DNA of 64,000 nucleotides from Coniella vitis (lineage: Eukaryota > Ascomycota > Sordariomycetes > Diaporthales > Schizoparmaceae): contig WUJK01000001.1 of assembly GCA_011317545.1 (NCBI GenBank), forward strand, positions 4,445,001 to 4,509,000, written 5' to 3'. Shown piece by piece: positions 1 to 11,283 of the stretch. Below the pieces are notes generated by a model. That model was not told the DNA's origin and did no database searches. It saw only the letters and a list, made by a program, of their open reading frames with translations. Each line of letters opens with the position of its first letter. Position 1 is the stretch's first letter. The position numbers and the translations under genes were made by a program.

Positions 1-1214
1 TGAGACCGCCTGCTCTCGTGGAATTCGGCCAAAAAATGCCACACTGTCCTGCCAGGGCCAAAGTAAATGGTTTCTTCTGTATTCGCTGCCAGGCCATTAA
101 AGACGGACAGGAAGTCGTTGCCTGTATGGTACTCGATTCGCAGACAGTCGGCCACATCTGCAGCAAGAATGCTGAATCGTCCTCGAACGTCGACACCAGC
201 TGTAGGCGCTGGCTGGTTGCCGTTCGCAGAGTCGAAAATAACGCTGTGGCTGTCGTTCAAGCCAAGTATTTCGGCAATATGCGGAGCTTCAATACCCTTG
301 GGAAGCGCGATGGAACGCGATTGAAACCTCTGGGACGCATTGTTGTACACCAGATTCCTCCAGAAGCGGCCTCCTCTTTGGGCGTCTAATTCCATCAAGT
401 TCCCTGGATCGTGAAGGCTGGGCTGGACGGCATTTCTGGCTAATAGCGTCTTGCTGGCGTCCTGTTGGTCGACACATGGTCTGTTCTCATCGTTCCACTG
501 TCTGGCCTGCGCAAACCAGTTTCGAATGACCTTGTGGCCTTCGTCTTCGGTGCAGATAGATTCGGGGTGGTATTGCAGGCCCCAGAATGGCTTTGCGCGG
601 TGTTTAAGGGCCATCAAGATCCTCTCGGGCTCGTGCCCATCGCCGCGATCCTCGACAACCCAGCCAAGGGGCAAGATGTCTGGGTGGTGGGCGGGGGAAT
701 CCCACTTCTGGGCCTCCCAGTTGCTGACAGCATCTTGACCCACATCGGCGCAGAGGCTGTGGTAAAGTGTGGCTTTGAATTCGCCAACACTTCGAAAGAT
801 GTCTCCATCGCAGCGTTTGGCGGCGTCGTAACTGGAGCGATGCTGTATCGTGCGAATCATTCCGTGGAGGCCCCTGCGCAACCGCCTCACCATTCCACCA
901 CAAGACAAGACCAGAGATTGGAACCCCAAGCACACACCCAGCACGGGAAGCATGTGCTGGTCGTCCAGATCCCACAGCATGCGCATCAGCCCTACATCGG
1001 CGTCGTTGCCGGGCGTGCCTGGCCCGGGCCCGCAGACGACGGCCTCGTAATGGCCGAGTTCGCGTACAAAGTCATGCTTGGAGATGGAGGCGTCGATGGG
1101 CAGGACGCGGACATTCACATCCAGCAGCGTCGTGAGGAGGGATGTGATATTGTTTGAGTACGAGTCGTAGGCGTCAATGAAGAGAATATTGGGCCGTGGA
1201 GGAGATGAGGACAT
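1..1214 (-). CDS. abz1: Para-aminobenzoate synthase, glutamine amidotransferase + chorismate-binding fusion (5' part; runs off window)
   Basis: The frame opens at the ATG at 1214 and stays open for 404 codons to the window edge, so the C-terminal part is missing. The N-terminal third is a class I glutamine amidotransferase. It has GPGPGTP near residues 62-68, the nucleophile Cys95 in GVCLGFQSL, and His216/Glu218 in YHPES. After about residue 260 it continues into what should be the chorismate-binding half. Fused enzymes of this kind convert chorismate and glutamine to 4-amino-4-deoxychorismate for folate synthesis, in the cytosol. Anthranilate synthase component II is the main alternative. 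The fusion order and the opening FIDAYDSYSNNI favour PABA synthase. No intron is seen in the visible part. It is divergent from the Myb-like gene at 2639. Confidence 0.88.
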   Translation of the reverse strand, partial: MSSSPPRPNILFIDAYDSYSNNITSLLTTLLDVNVRVLPIDASISKHDFVRELGHYEAVVCGPGPGTPGNDADVGLMRMLWDLDDQHMLPVLGVCLGFQSLVLSCGGMVRRLRRGLHGMIRTIQHRSSYDAAKRCDGDIFRSVGEFKATLYHSLCADVGQDAVSNWEAQKWDSPAHHPDILPLGWVVEDRGDGHEPERILMALKHRAKPFWGLQYHPESICTEDEGHKVIRNWFAQARQWNDENRPCVDQQDASKTLLARNAVQPSLHDPGNLMELDAQRGGRFWRNLVYNNASQRFQSRSIALPKGIEAPHIAEILGLNDSHSVIFDSANGNQPAPTAGVDVRGRFSILAADVADCLRIEYHTGNDFLSVFNGLAANTEETIYFGPGRTVWHFLAEFHESRRS

Positions 1215-2638
1215 GTGGATCGGTGCTTCTACTGAGCCCATTTCCACAGATGGCGGCGGATGAGGGATGGGAACGCGAACAGGAACGGGAATAGGAAACC
1301 GAGTCGCCAACGGCGGGTCCAGTTCCAGTAAGAGTCGTGGGGTCGGGATTTTTGGGCGTAGAATATGATGAGATCGACTCGGTGACTTTTACTGGCGCTG
1401 GCGCTGGCGCGGGAGCAAAAGAGCGTCAGACACAGACAGTCGCAGTCGGCGAGTTGTGCCCAGGACGCGGCAGTCGTCAGCGAGTCGGCCCTGTGTAGTA
1501 TGATATTGTTTAGCAGCCGATTTCCACCAAGAGACTTCAAGTATGAGATAGTGAGGCTGGTTGGTTGAGCGCGGCCGCATGCACGTCTAAGTGAATTTTT
1601 TCCGCCGCCGAGGCTCCGCAGCCGGCACAATGGGCGAGTGATTTAGCTCCACGGCTGCGCCGAGATAGAATCCCTGCCCGCGCTGGTGGGAGGGAGGGAG
1701 GGATGACTCGGGCGACTCGAGACCCGGTTCCCTGGTGTTGACGCTGGCTTAACATTGACATGGTCAAGTCGTTCTTGTCTGTGGCAATTTTGATGAAGTT
1801 GTGTCGTCGGCTTCAATCACATGCGTCTCCATGATTGGTTAGCCCAGCTTGCATTTCTGGCAGGTTGGCAGGTACGCCACGATTCAACGCTCTTGCCTCG
1901 CGGGCCCTTGTGAGAGTGAGCAACCTTGAGATCCCAGGGTTAGGGCCGAGGACTAGCTACAGAGTACATGAATACTTAGGGTACGTACCGATTGAATTGC
2001 CTAATCGGGCAATATGCCTCAGCCTTGTCTTGCTTGACAATCGGATTGTTGATAGGCTTTTGTTACCTCTGTGTATAAATACATTAGAAACAATGCTCGG
2101 TGTTCTATCATCCTGGATTCAATAGTAACCACAAATTGTACTTGCTGCGTTGCCAGTTGGACGACAATGCCATCGTTCTGTAATGTGTACATAGCAATGC
2201 CCTCCAAGTCAGTATTTTTTTCAGTGAGATGTCAAAAGCTGAAAGGCATTGAGCACTTCGCAAAATCTGCATCTATCTCTTACAATGCTTTGATTTTTGC
2301 AGAATCTTGAAAGCCTAAAGACTGTGTTGCTCACTAACAATGCCTGTGGCTGACCAATTGTTAATTTTGTATGCTCACCCTGGCCCGCTACTACTTGGGT
2401 AACTTGGTGTAATATGTTGGATGTCGACAATGACGACAGTCCTGAGACTGAATACGGGCTTCGAATATGAATTTAAAGATCGTCTTTTCCCTCCGTATGA
2501 CCTCAACTTCCAATCCAAACCCATCACCGCCAACAACAAATCAATACCGGCAGAAAATTACAAGGACCTCAGGGAGGTTATCACCATTTATCTATCTTAC
2601 ACTACTAACCAGCAGACTTGACGTACAATACTCAAAAC
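1215..2638. other. Intergenic interval between divergent genes
   Basis: This 1.4-kb stretch separates the divergent PABA synthase (-) and Myb-like (+) genes and must hold both promoters and 5' UTRs. Short open frames are present but lack fungal-protein character and splice context. A GGGAGGGAGGGAGGG tract lies near 1688-1703. I recognise no RNA gene or mobile element. Confidence 0.6.
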
Positions 2639-3694
2639 ATGTGCATCGTCTTCTCCTATAGTTGCCCTGGTGGCTGCGGCAACCTGCACCCGGTTCCAGT
2701 GAGCGAGCCCTGTTTCGAAAAGACCTACCTTGGCCTTGTCACGGGCGACCACCACTTCGAGTTCATCATCATGCCTCTTCCCCAGCGCCTCCACTACGCC
2801 CACCTGTGCGCCTCCGAGGGCTTTTCGTTTGCCGAGCTACCTCTGGACCTGTCCACCCAGCCTGTTTCTCTCCCGTGGGAATGCCCCGGCTGCCACAAGC
2901 CCATCCATGACCAACTCTCCCAGCCCCAGCTGCCCCTCAAAGACAACAGCCTCTTGCCCTCCAAGGACACCTGGGCGTCCATTTCCTGCACCACCGAGAC
3001 CTGCGCCTTCAACCCGCAGCGTGTTCTGCGTTCCAACAACGAGCTCTCCCAGGTCCGCCTGAGCCAGCGAGCCTTCAACCTCGAGCTGGCCAGTATGCTC
3101 CAGACAGACAAAGACTTTTTTGTGTCCAACAGCGTCGGTGGCACCATAGGCAATATGGAGCCCATGATTGCCGTCATGGCGCATATCCACGATGACCGCC
3201 GCAACCCGTACCCTCCTCTTCCGTCTCCTCACTTTGAGAATGCTTTCGTCTGGATCGCTGACCCTGAGATTGACGCTGCCACCGAGGCATTGCTTGCTCA
3301 GTTTGACGAATACGTTCTTACTCAGCAGATTATTGATGAGTATGAGGCGTCTCTGATGAATGACGCTGCGGTTGCTGCTGATGCTGGTAGCGGCCAGAAT
3401 GAGAGACTGGATGTCTTGATTGAGGGTCTAGAGGCCATGGTCCAGTGCGTCGACCCTGTTGTCAAGGTTGAAAGCCATCCTCCGCAGATTGTCGAGATTG
3501 ATGACGATGACGACGTTATCATGCTGGAAGCTGAAGATGAGGTGCCCGAGGACAACAGGATGGATCTCCAAGCAATTACCGCCATGATCCTGCTCGAGAT
3601 GAAGAACACTCCTGCGGCGCCTGCTAAGAAGCGGACCCCTCTCCCCAATGCTCGCCCCGCTCCACTTTCTCCTTCACCATCATCTTCGTCCTCA

Positions 3695-3741
<47 letters not shown>

Positions 3742-3934
3742 CTCATACCCTCCTTCCCCCTCACCCTTTCACCGCCAAGGCAAACCATGGACCAAAGCGG
3801 AACACGCCCGCCTGCTCGAGCTCCGCGCCCAGGGCAAAGGCTGGGCTCAGATTGCCCTCCTCATGGGCCGCACCAAGGTCAGCCTGCGACTCAAGGAATG
3901 GCGTCAAAGACAGTCTGGAGCTGGGCGTCAGTGA
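2639..3934 (+). CDS. Acidic Myb/SANT-like protein with Cys-rich N-terminus
   Basis: Single-exon gene of 431 residues. The first ATG of the frame is at 2639; the frame is open a little further upstream but without an ATG. The N-terminal part has paired cysteines (CPGGCG near residue 9 and CPGCHK near 85) that could bind zinc. The centre is acidic and contains a sumoylation-type VKVE (residues 275-278) followed by two SUMO-interaction-like stretches, IVEI before five Asp and VIML before Glu-rich sequence (284-297). A run of more than 20 serines is coded by a TCCTCG repeat. Residues 381-427 form a Myb-like helix-turn-helix with WTKAEHARLLELR and GWAQIALLMGRTKVSLR. A nuclear DNA-binding or chromatin role is inferred. 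The family is not recognised beyond the Myb fold. Confidence 0.75.
3684..3741 (+). repeat. TCCTCG hexanucleotide repeat coding poly-Ser
   Basis: Nearly perfect TCC/TCG alternation inside the Myb-like gene gives a polyserine linker between the acidic region and the Myb domain. Its length is likely to vary between strains. Confidence 0.9.
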
Positions 3935-4625
3935 AGGCTTCCTTCTGTCTTGGGCCCAAGGGTGTTATACACTCACAATGTCACTGTCACTGTCTCTGTC
4001 TCTGTCTCTCTCCCGCCCAACCAGAGAGAGCCGTGCAAAGATTATCTGCTTACAAAGTTGTGAGTATATTTCTCTTTTTGGCGTTCTTTCTGGTCGTCTT
4101 CTCCTTTATTTGGTTTTGTTTTTCTCTTTTCCGTTTTCGTTGGGTGGGTAGTAAAGGACTGGCTGGGTACGAAGAGAATTATATGCACGTATACGCCGCT
4201 GGATCATACAACGCTTCTTTCAACAAGCCACTTTCCTGTGTCTGTAAATAATGAACAAGATCTCATCAATCTGTGAAATGAAAACTTCATTTGGCCCCCA
4301 ACTTTTATTTATGCTGTGACCAAAACGGGCAGAGCATGTCTCTTGAACCAGAAAGGACAATTCATCTTGACTGGATATTGACCTTGTCTCTGATGTACGA
4401 CATCACCACCCACATGATGTAGCCAGAAAAGTAATTCGCTCTCTATTTTCTCTGATCTAGTTTTCTATACAAAGTATACACCACTATACTCTACTCCCGC
4501 GCCCCCTGACTCCCACCGTGGGTTCAAGCGACAACCCCGCCTTCACTCGACGAAACTCCTTCTTTCCTTATCCATCATCCTTTTTCACGTTGCTTCCAAC
4601 TAACTAATTCACTAAACTACTAGTT
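3935..4625. other. Convergent 3' intergenic interval
   Basis: This lies between the ends of the Myb-like gene (+) and the Trs120 gene (-), so it should contain both 3' UTRs. The first part has a tcTCTGtcTCTG pyrimidine repeat near 3983-4012. No gene is seen. Confidence 0.6.
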
Positions 4626-5172
4626 TTACTCCTCCTCCTCCTCCACTTGGTCCCTCACAACAAGCCGACAAGGTTGTCTCGAGTGCCAAATCCGCCTCTC
4701 CCTCGCCCCCAGCGCCAAATCCAACAACTCCTGCGTGCTCGACCGCGGCCTTCCCTCAGGCCCCGCAGGCGTCCCTGCCGTGACGCGCAGCCTAGACGAC
4801 GAGTCTCGCAGCGATCCCTCGCCGCTCGCCTTGGCCCGGTAGACTCTGGTCTCCTCCACCGACGCCGTGATCTCAAACTCGCCCCTGCACAGCGCCGTCA
4901 CGCCCATGAGCACATCGGTCGACTGCTTGCCGGGCAACAGCGGGAGGAATTGCTGCAGCGTGCCGTTCCATGCAAACTTGCGCGTGTAGTCGAGGGCGAC
5001 GTTGAGTGGGCGGTGACAGAGCGAGGGCATGAGGCGCAGTGTGGGGTGGATGGGCTGTTCGGTGCGGTTGGTGATGTGCAAGCGGATCTGAACAAAGTCG
5101 TCGACGTGGATGACGTTCTTGTTGGCTTGCTTCTTGACTGGCTCGGCGTTGGTAATGCCAGAAGCGACGGAT

Positions 5173-5208
<36 letters not shown>

Positions 5209-8200
5209 TTAGTAGCAGTAGTAGAGGGAGATAACAATGGCTTCTCAACGCTAATCTCGATACCGACTTCATCAACCTTGATGGCCTCAATCATGCGCGG
5301 GGAGAGACGCATCGTGCGCAATTCAATAGCTCCCTCGCGCGTCGGCCGGCTACCCGTCTTCCACGTGCCCTTGAGGTACGCCAGGATCTTTTCACGGTAC
5401 CAAAAGGCCTCGCGGTTGCTCCTCTCCATGTCGGGAGAGATCTGACTCGTACTGACGACGAATTGGCGGTGGCGGGAGGGGTTGAGGGCTGGTATCGACG
5501 CGTGTGGGTCCTCGAGGTAGATGCGCCTGATGGGGACGATGACTCGGTTGGTGTTGCCGGGCAAGATGTGTTCTTCAATCACGGCGCCGTCTTCGATTTC
5601 AAGCTGCGCAAGCATGCTGCTCGGCCATGCGTTGCGCAAGTCCAGGAGTAACAAACAGTACTCGTCCGACGTGAGGAGCTGCTTCTGCTCGTCACTGGCC
5701 TTGCCAGTCCTGGCCCACAAGGGTTGCGGGATGCTCCCGTGCAATGGCAGCACGTCGAGCCTGGAAATGTCTACACTGGCATTGACGGTAACATTAAGCT
5801 GCAGGGAAACCTGGCGCGTAAAGAATCTCGGGTCGATTTCTTCTGGCGGCACCCCAAAGTAAGCATAGTCTATTAGGATCCCAGCATTGGTGAGGCCGGC
5901 TTTGCCAAGAATCTCGAATTCAATTGTCGTAGTATCACCAGGGGCGATATATCGCCTGCTGACGGGCTTGGAAAGCCGCAAAGCCTGCTTCTTAGCTAGG
6001 ATCAATTCGTACTCGTAAAGCTCGACCGGCGTCGCATTACGATCATTGAGTGCGGATTGCAAACGTTCTTGGGTCGAATCTTGGAAGGAGAAGAGAAGAA
6101 AGTCGGCGGGTGTGGTGGAGAGGTTTTGGAGGGTGACGGAAAAGGTCTGGCGCTCCCCTTCCAGGATCATGACGGAGGACTGGGGGAGTGTTGTCGATTT
6201 GACGATGAGCACCGGTTGTTGGGCGACAACGTTGACGTTGATGGAGTGTGGTTTTGGCAAAGGATAGGATGGAGAAGGCAGGGACATGGTGTAGTCAAGC
6301 GAAGCCAAGCCCATGGCTTTGATCTTGGGTTCCGTGCCCAGACACCAAGGTTCTGTAAATATTGGGAACCGTCGCTCTCTGCATCCTCTGACGCGGATTA
6401 AGGCGCCGGTGATGCGCAGGGACCCTGAAGCCTTTGGTATGCCAGTGATGCGCATGGACTGCGTGCGATACGCGCCAATCAAAGCCTGTTCGGGGAGGGA
6501 CTCGAATTCGGCTCCCTCGGTAGCTATTTTTGCGCTCACGATATCGACCTCGATGTCGTAGGGATTCTGCAGCGTGAGTTTGAAGGTGACTGGCTCCCCA
6601 GCCACAATGTTGCTGACCATCGCCACCTTGTCCGGCTTCTTTTGGAAGGGGTTATGTATAAAGGGGTTGACATCCTGCGATGTGCGCGTCGAGGAGAAGC
6701 CTGGGAGCTCTGATTTGGCGTGTTCGATTGGCGTGCGAGTGATGGGCTGAGGCTCGAGCTTCATGCCCCGCAACAGGAACTCGTCCCAGTATTCGGCCTC
6801 CAGGTTGCCCAGCCCTATCCTCTCAATCAGGCTGTGAGTCTTGGAAATATTGGTCACGAGCCGGACTTGCTCCTCGATTGATATTCGAGGTGCAGCGTCT
6901 TCCTGCCGAGGGCCTGGTGCTATGCCACTGCCAGCCGTTCGCATCAGATCGCTCGAGTATTTCAAGACGCCCGCGAAATCTGGCAATGCCTCGGAGAAGT
7001 TGATGCAGGCTCGTAGTATGTTCACCTTGAGTTGCGTCACACCGAACAAGCGCGCTGCTGCGTGTTTCTGAATCCGCTTCAAGCATGCGGCATCCGAGTC
7101 AGGGTCTGTTAGCTCGTCGGGCTTGTCGCCTGGAGAGTCGGTCGACAAATCGAATGCTACCACGCCATAGGTCTTCATGATCAGGTCGAGGAAAGCTTCG
7201 ATGCCATGTTCCACGTCGCTTTCTGCCAGCTGAAGCACTGCTCCGTTCGAATGGCCGTTGATGTTGTTCAAAGCCACCAGTCCAGCAGCAGGGTGGATCC
7301 CGACCTCGGCGGCTCCGCGAGTTCGTGCCTCAACCAGTCCTCCTATGACGACCGAGACAAGCTCTCGTATCACCAAGGCCTTCTTGCGTTGGTAGCCTAC
7401 AAGGCCCAGGACGGCGGCGATACCGCTAAGGATCGTCACGCGATCCGGCGTAGTCAATATGTCGGCACCGGGACCCGGAAATGCGCGCATAAGCAACGAC
7501 ACAATGTACATGCGCGACGGAGTGACCATTGGCCGCGGACATGTCGACAGGGCCTTGTCTGGCGCCGTGCCGACAATCATCATGTCTAGCGACTGGCCGC
7601 CTAGTTTGCCATCTGCGACATACATGGCCGCGAGGATTCTCGCAAAACGGATGATGGTCTCATACATGGGCAACATGGGTAAGTGCTCGGCTGATATTCT
7701 CGCGTACAGGGCGAGGATTCTGTCCAAAAGGTCTGGCAGGATCGCTTGGAAGCGGCGCAGACATTCTGGCTGGCTCGTGTCGACATTGTCCTCCTGTATG
7801 AAATTGGCTGCATGCTTGTCTTGAGGCAGACACACAGTGGGGATAGTAAATTCGACGCCCGCCCAACTCAGCAGCAATAAGCTGATGGTGATGATCTCGA
7901 GCGCTTTACCGTGCCATATGTGATCGTTAATGGACTTGGCAACAGTTGCGCCCTCCATTGCTTCCTTGAGCGAATCCGTCCACCGACCCGCCTGCAGGTA
8001 CATTGACGCCATGAGAATGGTGAAGCGCGCTTTGCCCTTGTTGCGCCACCTCTCGTTGACGCCACCAGAGCCAAAACCGTGGACGGAGACACGGTCATGG
8101 CTCTGACTGCGAATGCCCTGCGCTGTCTCTGGCCGTGGATTTGGACTCGCCATTGGGGACCGCTCCTGCACCACGGGTATATCGTCGAATGTTTTTGGGG

Positions 8201-9124
8201 GGTTTGCCAAAGCACTGCCCTTGACGGGTGTAGACGGTCGATTTGGGCTGACGTTGGGCGGAGAGCTCTTGAATGCCAAGGGCATGGATAGCCTAGACGA
8301 CTCCTTGTGCTCCAAGGCGCCGCCTGCCGAGGCGGATCGCCCTAGGGCAAATTGGGAATTGCGCCGCCTCACTGTTGGCTCTTCAGGAATGCTTGCGGGG
8401 GAGGAAGTGCCCTGTCCAGGGGACTCAATGTAGGATAACGCCTCAAAAGACTTGGCCAGGCCAGTCATCTCGGCGAGCAACAGGGTCGACACATCGCACA
8501 TGACGGTCCTCATGGTCGTTCGCTTCCACTGGTCTGGCGGCGGGATGGCGACAATGCCTTCGGGCAAGGGTATCGGGTGGTCTTCGGGATGTGTGTAGTC
8601 GAAGATGAGGAGCTGGTGGACAATAGCCTTGGGGAACGAATCCCTCAAGCTCTCGAGCCCCTGGTACAGAGCCCTGATATTCCGATCGGCCAACGTCTCG
8701 CCAGTCTGTGTCTTGCTGAAAGGAACCTTGCCCACCTCGGTGCCATCAGCAAGCGCAATCACTACCAGAGTCTCTCTATACAAGTCGAAGGGCAGCAGGG
8801 CGAGATGGGAGGGAGGCGGCGCGTGGGCAGCGAATTCGTAGAAGATGGCGCCGTCGGGGAAGGCCAGCGGCGAGAACAGGGCTGGAGGCCGAGTAGCAGC
8901 AACGAGTCAGCAGGGGCTTTGCCGCGATGTCAATGTGGCTGGTAGAATCCAAGCATACTTCTGTTTGGCCGCTTGTCGGCGCCGACGTCGCGCAGGTGGA
9001 CGACATGCTCGGCCTGGAGCCTCTCGAGAAAGGAGGCGAAGCGGTCTGCCTTGATCTGGCCGATGGGCACGCACAGTGCCCTCACCCGCGCGGGGGCGAT
9101 GGGCAGAAGGGATTCTGCACTCAT
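4626..9124 (-). CDS. trs120: TRAPPII tethering-complex subunit Trs120 (TRAPPC9-like)
   Basis: Two exons, 9124-8959 and 8881-4626, give 1473 residues, a normal length for fungal Trs120. The 77-nt intron (8958-8882) has donor GTATGC, a CTGAC branch site and acceptor CCAG, and joins KRPNR to TLFSPLAFPDGAIFYEF, the conserved N-terminal signature. Trs120 is a TRAPPII-specific subunit that helps activate Ypt31/Rab11 at the late Golgi; the Aspergillus orthologue is HypA. The N-terminal third is helical. The C-terminal half is rich in beta-sandwich-like sequence (for example NPFQKKPDKVAMVSNIVAGE, then PYDIEVDIVSAKIATEG). A polythreonine tract near residue 1290 and a Glu-rich C-terminal tail are low-complexity additions. 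Confidence 0.9.
5172..5226 (-). repeat. Trinucleotide repeat coding poly-Thr in Trs120
   Basis: On the plus strand this reads as gtagtagtagtggtggtggta-type triplets; on the coding strand it gives about a dozen threonines. It is in frame and is probably a disordered linker. Confidence 0.85.
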
Positions 9125-10249
9125 GTTTCTGACAGCATGCCTTCGAAGTCGCTGCGCCGGGGCCGGGATAAGTGATGAGGTGTGTACTGGAGTAGCGTGT
9201 CGCCCTGGCGCATCGAGAAGAGCAAAGCAGGCGTCGAGTGGGCGGTGCGTGCTCGACTGAAGCGAGCAAAACAGGGGGCGGGCAGCTTGGATGGAGGTAC
9301 GAGCAACGGGGGGGCTGTCGATGCTGCTATGGCGTGTCGGCGCGGTCGCTGGTCTGGATGGGCGCGCTGCTCACGTCGAGATGGCGACCATCTCCAAACC
9401 AAAAGCCAAGAGCGGGACTCGATGGAATGGAAGCTCAACTGTCATCAGCACGCCGCCTTCGCTTGCAAGCCATGGCACCCCAGTCACGACCCCAGTCTGC
9501 GGACAGGGATAGAGCTGGCCCGTGCGCCGTCTGGATCGCGCTTCAGGGGCGACGCCAAGAGGTACTATGTACTATTATGTATAGTACATGGGTACCTCGA
9601 TACAAGAGTACGATGTACGGAGATACAAGGGCACATGGGTACTTCCGCCTCACACTTTACTAATGATTGAAGAAACCCATTGCCCTCCCATTCATGTATT
9701 TTCTGACTTCTGTGGTTTTGCCCAGGCATACTAGCAGTATATAGTCCTCTGTAGAGTGTCTTTTGGGTTAGAAAGATTGCTCATATTGATATTAAGCTTA
9801 TCATTAACGTAGGATATGCCTCGAGCGGTGAGTTCCTTTTTGCAAGTTATAATCACGGGTATAAATATTCGAGCCAATGATGTTCTGGTAACACAGATAT
9901 ACGAACAACCGTGGCTAGGAGACTCGAATACAACGTGGCCATATATATAATCATAAACAAAGTCTCCATACGCACTTTACCAATTAGCTGGCGGCTATTG
10001 CCCAGTAATCAGTCGACTTGGGACAGTTCTATGCATAGTCCCACGAGAGTGCTTCAACAGCGTTGCATTCAGCCCTCTGTCATCAACGCCTCCCATGTTA
10101 TCAGCGGGCAAGGATCATTATCGCAGCGTTACTGTACATGGTATCTTGCTGTCCAATTCTTGCCAGATATGTGCCGGACAAAAAGACAAAAAGTACGGCA
10201 TAACTTGGTGCTCTTCTCCTTCTAACAAACTGCTTCAAGAGTCTGCAAA
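9125..10249. other. Divergent promoter interval, trs120 / dioxygenase
   Basis: Intergenic DNA of 1.1 kb between two divergent genes. It holds one exact GTACTATGTAC element (9562-9572) next to further GTAC/TATG palindromic material up to about 9645. The open frames in the first 500 bp look like GC-driven shadows. AT-rich sequence follows from 9660. No gene is seen. Confidence 0.6.
9562..9572 (+). promoter_or_regulatory. Recurrent near-palindrome GTACTATGTAC (copy 1)
   Basis: Exact copy of an 11-mer found six times, in either orientation, in the intergenic DNA of this window. It lies about 440 bp upstream of trs120. Function is unknown. Confidence 0.45.
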
Positions 10250-11125
10250 ATGGCGTGGTCAGCCACAGTATTTGGGACAACGGTGGTTGCGGCCGCAGTC
10301 CTTGGTGCTCTTGTCAGCCTTGGGCTGCAACAATATGGCTCCTCTGAGATCCTTTCACCTCTCGCCACACTGCCTCTGCCCGCTTCACTCCTAGCTCTCT
10401 TCCCTGCTTGGCTCGCCGGCTCTCCAGGATTCACATGCCAGCCGCACCGCTACACGACAGAGATCATCAGCCTGGATCCCCTGCTCATCTACATCCACGA
10501 CTTTCTTGCCCCGGCCGAAATCCCTGCTCTCCTCGAGGCCGGCGAGGCCCTCTTCCAGCCCTCGGGCATCCACAACAAGGCCGGCCACAAGGTCAAGAAC
10601 CAGGCGCGCACCTCCCACTCCGCCATCCTGCCCGTCGACCTGCCCGCAGCAGAGTGCGTGCGCGACCGCGCCGTCCACTTCCTCGGCACCGTCCTCACCG
10701 TGCCCCAGGGCGACGCAGTGCTGCCCCTGCAGCTCGTCCGCTACGGCCCCGACCAGAAGTTTGACGCGCACTTTGACTGGTTCGCAGACGACAAGCTGCC
10801 CGAGCACGGCGGCGTCAAGTGGAACCGGGTGGCGACCGTGCTGCCGATTCTCGAGGACGACTGCACCGGCGGGGAGACGTGGTTCCCCAACGCGACGGTG
10901 CCGGCCAAGGCGGTCGCCGCGGTGAATGGCCAGGGCGAGGCTGCGTTGTGGCGCGTGCATGAGCTGGGCGGCATTGCCGTGCGGCCGGTCAAGGGCAATG
11001 CGGTTGCGTGGGTGAACCTGCTGGCCAACGGGACGGGAGATGTGCGGACGAAACACGCCGGTCTGCCTGTGCTTGAGGGGCGCAAGACTGCTGTTAATAT
11101 TTGGCCTGCGCGGTTCTTCAACTAG
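10250..11125 (+). CDS. Membrane-anchored 2-oxoglutarate/Fe(II) dioxygenase, prolyl 4-hydroxylase-like
   Basis: Intronless gene of 291 residues starting at the ATG at 10250. A hydrophobic N-terminal segment (about 5-27) suggests a signal anchor, so an ER or Golgi lumenal catalytic domain is inferred. The P4Hc fold is shown by HFDW with the iron ligands His174 and Asp176, GGETWFPN, the distal ligand His269 in KHAGLPV, and Lys279 in EGRKTAVNIWP as the likely 2-oxoglutarate anchor. All catalytic residues are present. Fungal members of this family are mostly uncharacterised hydroxylases; the substrate cannot be read from the sequence. The gene is GC-rich at third positions, which creates long antisense open frames that are not real. 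Confidence 0.85.
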   Translation: MAWSATVFGTTVVAAAVLGALVSLGLQQYGSSEILSPLATLPLPASLLALFPAWLAGSPGFTCQPHRYTTEIISLDPLLIYIHDFLAPAEIPALLEAGEALFQPSGIHNKAGHKVKNQARTSHSAILPVDLPAAECVRDRAVHFLGTVLTVPQGDAVLPLQLVRYGPDQKFDAHFDWFADDKLPEHGGVKWNRVATVLPILEDDCTGGETWFPNATVPAKAVAAVNGQGEAALWRVHELGGIAVRPVKGNAVAWVNLLANGTGDVRTKHAGLPVLEGRKTAVNIWPARFFN

Positions 11126-11283
11126 GAAAAGGAGGATGAAGCCTGAGGCGTCCCCGTTGTAGTGGAAGGATGCCGTGTCTGAACATGATTTCTAGTGTAC
11201 ATACAAAAAAGCCCCTTCACGATTTTCCGATACAGGTTCCTTCACTATCAAACCCCAGTTTTCCATGGAAACTAACTGAGAGG

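Noticed and set aside
2618..2638. Extension of the Myb-like protein by a TTG start
   Set aside because: Nuclear fungal genes normally start at ATG; the first ATG is at 2639.
10391..11056. 221-codon open frame antisense to the dioxygenase
   Set aside because: Third-position GC bias of the real gene explains it; the composition is unlike a fungal protein.
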